Assembly: GCA_033557675.1 (NCBI GenBank)
Contig: JAWQRM010000243.1
Coordinates: forward strand, 1-25,814
Direction: 5' to 3'
DNA: 25,814 bases
From: Coptodactyla brooksi
Taxonomy: Eukaryota; Arthropoda; Insecta; Coleoptera; Scarabaeidae
In this document: positions 8,801-18,732 of the stretch, in pieces
Position numbering within the stretch: position 1 is the first letter of the stretch
Layout of the letters: every line of letters starts with the position of its first letter
Notes under the pieces: model-generated
The model's database searches: none
What the model was told of the DNA's origin: nothing
What the model saw: the letters and a program-made list of their open reading frames with translations, nothing else
Program-made: the position numbers and the translations under genes

Positions 8801-11800
8801 TATTTTGCATGTTGTATGGCAGATCGTACCTATCTTGTTGCACATACTCCACATCCATTCAATTCAATTCGGTCCACAATAGCTCAGTAAACATGTTGTG
8901 ATACCACACACCATTCCCAGTCCAGCCCCATTTAAATTTAAATCCACAAATTTAAATTCGAACCTCTTGTTGAGATATCCTTTATGTACTGTCTGTCTTC
9001 TCCACATATTCTTCTCAGAATTTTCCTGGCCCATGTTTTGGACTTTCGCTTCTCCTTCTTTCGCAACATTCAATTTTCACTGGTATACACTTCCGTTAGC
9101 CTAATCACTGTCTTATACATCCTTACCTTACTTTTCTTTTGACACTTTCTTGTCATCTGTTGTATAACTTTCTGCAGCGGCTATGCACTTTTGTTTCTAG
9201 CTACTACTCTATTGTCTACCTGCCATTAAACGTCAAAACAATTTGTTTGCAAAAATACACTCTTTCAAAGATATATTTCCATTTGCCAGTTGATCCTCGA
9301 CTTACCGAAGTATTCTGACAATAGTAAATAATACACTACTGCCATAAATCTGCATTCCATCTCACTTTTCAACAATGATAGGCACGATCCTGCTTCTTAG
9401 TAATAATCTAGATAGTAAAGTATGTTATGATGATTTTGCTAAAGATCATATTATGGCGTTGTTCTAATGTGATTCTGTAATTTAATGAAGACAGCTCGCA
9501 AGGGCCATCTGATACTTCATTAATGTATTTTTATAAGTTTTCAACTTATACACAATATCTACAATAGTTTCTCTTTTATAGCTTCCAAGAGCATGTGGCT
9601 AACAATACTCCAAACAAAATATTAGAAGTTGATGAATTCTTAGCTCTTCGTAAGGAAGTAAAACATATTTTGAAACATGATGCTCCACAAGAGACAGTGG
9701 ATAAAGCTGACGTTCCACCAGGAGAAGACAACCAAGAAGTGGTAAGACAAAGACCTTGATTTAAATACGAAATTTGTTGATAAAATATACGAACAAATTT
9801 TTTTTTTTTTTCAAAAAATGTTCATTTATCCATCAATATTAATTTTGTCACCTTCAAAGTAGTCCTCGTAAGATATACACTCTCGCTATGATCGGTAAAT
9901 ATGGAGGGCAACGCATCATAAAGATGTTGTTTTTGAACAAAAATTCGTTACTAAGAAGCAGTGAATCGTGGGTAGGTGCATTATCGTGGTTCAATTGACA
10001 TGAGCTATACCACCACAAATCTGGGCATTTTTCACGAGTTGCTTCACAGGAAGGTTTACACATAAAATACGCTGTATTTTCCTTTTCCTCAAAAATCTTT
10101 ATTTATTCATCAATATTAATTTTGTCTCCTTCAAAATGATCTTCATAAGTATACACTTGTACTATCACTTTTTGTAATCTCCGAAGCACTTCCAGGATGC
10201 AAGTTTTGATATGACATTTAGTTCCTTCGGCAACTCTGCCAATATTGGCAAAATGTCGTCTCACCCCAATGTTGGCAAAATGTTGTCTTTTCATGATTTT
10301 TCTTAACTTTGGGAATAGGAAGAAGTTGCAAGGGGTTGAGAATTCACATAGAATTTTGAGCAGCTGCATTATCGTCGTGTATTTGCCATAAGTTGTTTCG
10401 TCATAACTCTAGGCGTTTTTTTTGGACTACTTCATGCAAATGGAGTAGAACCAGATAGTACTCCTTATTGATCGTATGACATATTGATGAAATCAGCGAT
10501 CAGAACCTTCAATTGAAGTTGACAACCCTTTCTCTGCCTTGGCTCTTCAGGAAGCTTCTGTTGGGATGGTAGGACCTCAGATTCGACACATTTTATTTTC
10601 AAAACAGCCTCCGATCTCCAGACCAGATATTTTTCCGTATTTCAAGTAGTCTAGCATTTCTTGGCCTATTTGGTCTTTTGTTATCTTCCCAATCCCCAAT
10701 CCCAGATTTGCTTCATAAAATTCTTACTGTTCGGATCAAATGCCTACACCACTGCTGAACCGTCCCTCTTCGATCTTGCTTAGGATTGATTAAACTAACC
10801 TGTCTCTGGTTTTTCTCATTCATAATTTTATTTAGCCTAATAACCCATCATATTATGGTTAGAGGTCTGATTTCCATTGCTCTATGTAAAGTAGACATGA
10901 TAATAATAACCAAGAGAATGGTCAAGTAGAATATATGTCGAAGAATTACAAAAATCTGCATTGAGGTGAATAGAGGTAGTTTAATTCTCTCTTTTATTAG
11001 GTAATAAGTTAATTTATTTTGAATTAACATAATACGGAATAAATTATATTGAATAAGTCAAGGATTCTTTAAGAATAAGCGTGAATGTAATATAGCAACA
11101 TTTTCAGAGCTCTGATGAGGAAACAAAGGCAATAAGGGAGCGAATAATCTCCATTAGAAGGAAGATCCATAAGAATACGATTACTGCTGTAACTAACAGA
11201 TGGAATTTTGAAGAAGGAGTAAGTAGCCACTGGAAATTAATATACTTGATAATTTGAGGTCCTTTGTGTACTAAACTTTGTTGTTATAGATCAAACGGCC
11301 CTATTTCCATGTAAAACCTTTAGAAAGATGTCAATTAAAGAACTGGCAAGAGTATTTAGACTATGAAATTGAACAGGGTGACCAAACACGAATTATAGTG
11401 CTTTTTGAAAGATGTTTAATCGCATGTGCTCTGTACGAAGAGTTCTGGTTAAGAGTAATGAACTTTGATAAAATTGGAACAACAATCATATTAAATAGCA
11501 AATTTTTAGTTTGTTCATTACTTGGAAGGTCTGAAAGATCCTGAGTTACATACAAAGATTAAAGATGTTTATGAAAGAGCCTGCACTATTCACCACATTA
11601 AAAAGCCAACTTTACATCTCCAATGGGCTATATTCGAAGAATCTATTAAAAATTACAATAAGGCAGCAGAGATTCTAGTCAACATTGAGAAATCTGTTCC
11701 AAATCTGCTACAGGTATGTATGATTATTAGAAATATCACGATATTTTTCTTCTAGGCTGTGCTGACCATGTGATTTATTACATGCTATATGCAATATTAT

Positions 11801-14800
11801 ATTTGTTGTATATAATAAATTTGATATGTTAAGATTCATATTAAACTAATAAAATATCCTAACTAAGATCTTTGTAAATTTAATATATAAACAATATGTT
11901 CATTAGCTGATATGAAGAAATTAACTTGTTTGTTTTCGATCATACAACATTTTTAAATCAATTATTAATTATTAAATCAATTTAATAATTTTAAATGGAT
12001 TATTAGTCCTTTTAAAATGAAAGGAAGTATTTCAACAGATAGTTTTTAGTTTTTTGCTAAATAAACCAGGTGTAATAACAAAAAATGTTCAACGGAAACC
12101 AACTAGTCTAGAATTATGTTAGTTATGTCAAGAACAGCTACATTAAACATATACATTTGCTATGTTTTATTGAAAAAATAAAATAAATTGTGCAGTTGTT
12201 CAGGTTTTTCAAACGACAAAAATGAGAGAATCAGTTTCTAAAGAGTTCAAAGAGATCCTCGCTAGGTCAGCGGTAAAGCACCTGTCGTAAAAGCAGAACA
12301 TTGCCGGTTCAAATTCAGTTTCAGAAATGAATTTATTTTCTTATTTGAATAAAAAGTAATAAATTAGTGACATTAAAGATAAAGGAGGCATTTTCAGGAG
12401 AAATGATTTTGGATACATTTTTTCCTGTTACATGAAATGTAATTTTAAATTTTTAATTTTGCATTTTTTCATAAACAATACTTCCCTTCATTTTAAAACT
12501 TGTGTACTGATGTCATTATCATTGAGTGGTAAAACATGTTCAATATTTGTTTTGAAATAATTTGCTTTTATAGATTTAGTCAGTATGATAGAATATGACA
12601 TGATCTGAATAGTTTTGATTCATTATTTTTTTATCACTTTTATTATTGTATGAATGTACAAACATACAATAATAAAAGTTACATATATATTTTGATTTAG
12701 GTTTGAAATAATTTCGTCTGCATATAGAAGAATCGTGAAAGTAGCTATGCACTATATTGGGTAATCAGTAAAATTAAATAAAGAACGGAGTATGTTGGGT
12801 ATGGTCAGCTTCTCGTTACAACCCATTCCTTTTCTCATCGTATAGAAGTATCCTGTGTGTTGTAGGCCACAATGTACTGTTTGTACGCTGGTTTAATTGT
12901 CTGTATGTTATTTTTAACTTACAACGATAACTTGAATTATTTGGATTTTTTTTATATTTGTTTTAAATCATCTTATTCAAATTATTAGCTTATTGATGAA
13001 GTTGGTAAATAATTGTTTTAATGTACATTTACAAAATTTTAAGTCATGCAACCAAAGATGAAATTACCTAATACACCAGTGTAAATAGTTTTGTGCATGC
13101 TGCATTCAGGTAGCAATAGTTAGATGCTTATTTTCCAATAACAATAAATCAGGTTTTAGTTGCTGCTCTCGACGGTTTACAAATTTTCATATGGCATTTG
13201 CGACAACCTACTGTTTCGAACACCTGCACAATATCTAGCAATGTTGGAGTGGACGTAATTGGACAATTTTCAAAACCAACCATGAATAAATTTATAATTT
13301 TTTCAGAAGAATTGCCACTAAAATATCATTTGTTAGTTTGAACTCTTCTAGCGGTTTTTGAATCTGTTATCGATATGCCGATATTGAAAATAATGCTTCA
13401 TTAAATACTGATTGAATGTATCTGTCCGAGTGGCGGTACCATCACCTTAAGTAAATTTTGACGTATGATATATTAAGAGCACAATGGATGCATCCCTTAG
13501 TCTTTTTCCATTTAGAGTAGTTGTGTATCAACAGACAAGATTACACCAAATCTGTACAAACTGTGCAACTTAGATCTTTTTGATGAGAAATTACAAAATT
13601 CCATTTCGTACAGGCTGTAGTATTTACATACATCTGAAGTTAGGTGATATTTAGGTCAAAGGGATAAACAGAGCTTGGTGTAGTGCATCATTTAATTGAG
13701 ATAGTTTTGCTAATATAATAGCAGAGGTACAAAAAGTATCCTTATGTAAGCCGTCCTGTATATGTGTTACTTCTTATTTATTTGGGTAGCAGCATGAGTT
13801 ACTTCGACATTCACATCATTTATGTCTGAATCAACAACCTTTAAATGGGCTACATATGTCTTATGACATTTCTCTCTGTGTGCCCATGCCCACATACTCT
13901 CTATTTTAAAAATTCTGTATAGTGTTGCTAGCATTCTATGCATCTATCAAGTTTTTCCAAACCGACCTATTAAACATAAAAGTGGAAAATGTTTAGGTAA
14001 AATCACTCTGTTGAAGAAGCTTTTGTCTATAAATTTTTTCTCATGTACAAATTTGCTACTTTCACTACTTAAAAACTGTCTAAAAGAAAGTGCATGTACG
14101 TGCAAGAAATAGTTAAATACCATATGTGAAGGATGATGTCAATTGTGAAATATTTTTTACATTGATAGATGATGTAGTTTATCCATCTTCAAATTCAAGA
14201 TTATTTAAGTAATTTTAAAAGGGCCTTTGAATATAATATGAAAATGAGAGCAAAATGTGTTTATATACTAAGAGATTTAAATTTAAAATCATAGACGTAA
14301 AACGACTTTTAAAACCAACTAATAAATTTAATGAATAGTTGTCCAAGATATTGAAGGCTTCTGGGACCATTGCTTTGAATATAAAATTTCCACGAGTAAT
14401 GCAGCGACCATCCGGAAGTCTTATATTCAATTTATTACTAAGGATTTTGTATAATTCCAAAACAAAAAGTAAATATGCTAGCTGCTACAGCATTTCCTCT
14501 TCTGATCCACTGCTTTGGCTAATTCTGACCCGGATACTGACTGGATCAGAATTAACATATGTCTCAAATGACGATGTCTTCTCATATTGAAGCCACATAT
14601 ATCATTTTATGTTGACATCACCTAAATGTTATGTTAGAACTTATTCCAGAATCTAGAGGTAAATGCAGGCGTTCAAACAAGTTGTAAACAACTAACATAT
14701 CAACAAAATTCTAATCCCACAATAAGGACTCATTTGTTTATGACATTGTTGATCACTTCTATGGGCATTTTACTGATCCTTCTTCTTCAAATGAGGATTA

Positions 14801-17800
14801 TTTTGTGATTTTCATCATCATTAGTGCTGTGTCAAATTGCTACTTTTTTAAAATTAATTCATTTTCCAAGCAAACTTTGAATAAATAAAGAATCAGTCCT
14901 GTGATGTTGATGTTGTAATTCAATGTGCAACAAACCAATAGTATAAATAATTTACATGTATTTTTACTTGTTTCGCCTTACACATTGTGGGTTCGTTGTA
15001 TTTTGATTCCTGATGAACGAACGTACTCAACATGTGTCAGCGTTTTTGCTATTATCAAGACTGATGTGTTTTTTGTTATTTGTGGTTATATATATATATA
15101 TATATAGAGGATGACTGTTTCATTGTAGGAACCTAATTGGTTGGAATATAGGATGGGAACTGGTGTTTACCTGGATGTTTATTGCGGGATTGTTTAGGGT
15201 TTCTTGTTTAGCTTTCTGCTTTTACCAAAGACTTTTATGACTTCGAAATTTTGCTCTCTATTTCCTGGTAAATGGAAATTTGTATGGAGATGTTCTGGGT
15301 AATTGGAGTCCTTGTTTTTTATATATGATGTTATATGCTCTTTATATTCGTCACTGAATTTTGTTCCTGTTTGACTGATGTAATTCATTTCACATATGCT
15401 TGAGTTATGTTTCTTGAATATTTTTGTTATACGGTAAATCTAGGGTCCAGTGTACATAAATGTGGTCCATTGTGTTTCATTTTTGTTACTGTATTGTTTG
15501 TTGTCTGGATCTTTTTCTTTTTGTTTTTTATGTTTTTGTGTACTTGTATACTGTATTTATTGGTCTTGTCGGCTATCCATTTTTATTCGCTATTTGTATT
15601 ATGGTATTCTTGTCTATAGTCTTCTTTCTTCATCGAAATTGTTTCAAGTCTGTGGAGTAGGCTTCTGAATGTTGTTTTCTTCTGTTGCTTGGGGTGTGCT
15701 GACGTCTAAGGGATTATATTACCTATTTGTGTGGGTTTCTTGTGAATTTTATATTGTAGTTTGTCACCTTTCTTGATGATTGTAATGTCCAAATAATTTA
15801 TACAGCTGTTTGCTTCTTTCTCACATGTGAATTTTATTTTACTGTTTTATGCTGATGTCATCAACTTGTGGGTGTTCGATGTATATATATGTCGATGATA
15901 TCGACATATCATCGGGACTCATCATCAGGACTTGATCATTGCAAAATACTATTCAGTTTAATAGTTTTTGATATTAACTTTATTTTATCATTAACTATCT
16001 GTTAAGGAGAGTATTATTAACATATCTCTATCTTAGTTGATTACTATTTTTGCGTCAATAATATCTACCTTCAGCGCGCTTTCGTCGTTTTACATACCTT
16101 TGCTGACTGTGCTGTTTTTCATAAACCGATATTTGTATACACCTATAAAACACATCACATAAATCACATAGATCTCGTCAATTATAAAGTCAATTTTTAT
16201 TTATTAATAAACGTACATGTTATACATTTTTTAATCCTGTAGGTTGTTTTTCTACACACAATTGTATAAAAAGATGTACACTTCCATGAGAAAAAATTCA
16301 AGTAATTGGTACTGTTCACTTGTTTTGTCACTTTATGAATTAGAATTTGATTTGAAAAATTGTAGTTTACACTATAACCAAGAATGGTTAGACACAAAAG
16401 AACCACAAGATGAGAAGGACATTCATCGAGAATTTTAACCGAAGTTCAAGTTAATCTTTTATCATTTTTTTTGTTCGATTTGTCTAATTTGTAGATCGAT
16501 AAATCACATAATCTATCAATGAAAAAGTGTTTTTGAAATGAGCCTTTAGGCATCAATCATACTCTTTTAAAATAAACTTTAAACTAATATAATCTATTTA
16601 TGTATTAAAATAGCTTTGTTATAACATTGAAAAGAAAGAAAAATAACTAATGAAATCTCTTTCTCTGGTTTGTAACAAAAAGGTAAGATTTGTATTATAT
16701 TTAAACAAACACAAAAAATCTGCTGCTGATAATATAAAAAAAGTTTTCTAATTGCTTTACGGCGAGTTATAATTGGCGACATTTAATTGGAACACAAAAA
16801 GATTGAAGTCAATTTTCTAAATAGGAAGCCCTATCTGTGTGTATGTGTTTTGGATAGAATGCATGGTATTTCCTGCTGTACTGAGGTCCCAACTGGCCCA
16901 TTTTGCTAACACCTGGGGTTACAAACAATACATGTTTAAACAATCTATCTTTTGAGCAATAGGCGGGTGCCCAGCAGGTTATTGAGTTCTCTATACCTTA
17001 GTACGATAGTGGAGTAGTCACAACAATGAATAGAGAACAAAATTTCCCATCTAATCCTGTATGATATTCCTATACCTAAATTGTATTGTTTTACAGTTAT
17101 TTACTTTTTTGTAAATAACTATTTATGATTTAGGTATATGAATATGACTAGATGAGGAATTTCGTTCTCTATTGATTGGTGTAAGCTTTTGGGCATGTTA
17201 TTTAGAAAAAAATACGTCTTATTGTGTGACAGTAAAGTGTGATCAATTGTAACTTCATTGTGAAACATTTTTTACATTGTCAGTAGCACCAATATGTAGC
17301 ATTTCTGCCTTGAAAATCTTAACATTTTATCAGCGATTGATATTGTAATATTAATTAGACAAAAATATTAGGTCGACAATGTTAGCTTAAAATTAATGTG
17401 GAATCCGGAAACATAAAGTGCTCATTCCATTTAAAATAACGGAATTAGTGTCAACTCTAGATTGGATAGTGGTATTGCCACTATCTTGAAAATATTTTTA
17501 TTTTGTGATACTGCAAATGTTTGACCAAGAAAATCACTTGTATATATAGATATATGCGTATGGAAATTAATTAGTCTAAATACTTATGTGTTTGTTTTAC
17601 TTTATTTCAGTGGTAGCAGACATTTATACATTTTATTTTGAACAGACATTAATATTAGTTACAGTAATTAATATTAACATCATACGGCTATGTTACATTA
17701 TTTTGATTATTATTTTCTATAGATATTTGTAGTAATGTGTTGTTCTTTGTCACAGATTGCATACAGAAGAATAAACTTAGAACGCCGTAGAGGAGATAAC

Positions 17801-18690
17801 GAGAAATGTTCACAACTGTACGAACATTATATAACCAGTTCGAAAAATAAAGTAATTTCAACGAATCTCGCTATCAAATATGCCAGATTTGCTTTGAAAG
17901 TTCTGGGTAATCTAGATAAGGCCTTCGAAGTGCTCAACACGGCGCTAACTAAAGACCCCAACAATCCTCGATTATACCTACAACTGATCGACTTAACAAT
18001 GCATAAGGATACCGTATGCGAAAAGGACATATTGGGCTACATTGACATATTCTTAGAGAAGGAAAATGTTGAAGTTGACCAAAAAGTCCTGTTTGCACAT
18101 AGGAAACTGGAATTCTTAGAAGACTTTGGAACAGACATACAATCGGTCCAAGCTGCTTATGATGAATATCAGAAATATATTAAGCAGAGCAAAGATAACA
18201 AGAAGAAAGATCCCAAAGGGTAAGCAACATTAGAAAAACATAGTTTGCACTTGTGATTAATTAAAAAAAAAAGGTACAAATAATTTAGTATATGACATGT
18301 TGAGGTATATCTGTTTTGAATTTGTAACACTCCCTAGAAAGTTACCAAACATGATTTAATGATGTCCTTGGAAGAAAATACTGTAATTATGCCTAGAAAA
18401 GCTGAATTTATTTATATTTACAAAATTATCTGCTTTATGTTATAAAAACCTATGTAAATCCATTAAATCTATTGCTGCTATGAACTATTTCGTATTCGAT
18501 AATTTATTAATTTTTATTGAAGCAAGAAAAATTGATCTCTGAGCAGGATTCAAACTTGCAACCTTTGCCTTCATGACAGATTTGCTATCAAGGGTCTGTT
18601 CTAGCTCTTCAGAAAATCATCCTCTTGCTTGTCGTATTCAAAAAATCCGAACTACTACACCTAACCGCTGATTTCGCTAGACGAGAATAT

Positions 18691-18732
<42 letters not shown>

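Noticed and set aside
12254..12325. Functional tRNA gene
   Set aside because: A and B boxes are present, but the anticodon and acceptor stems do not pair properly, and the body plus tail recurs at 18500-18620, so it is a SINE.
15407..15668. Three overlapping hydrophobic + strand ORFs resembling membrane proteins
   Set aside because: They are the reverse strand of the Penelope-like fragment, where Lys/Asn-rich codons read backwards give Phe/Leu/Val.
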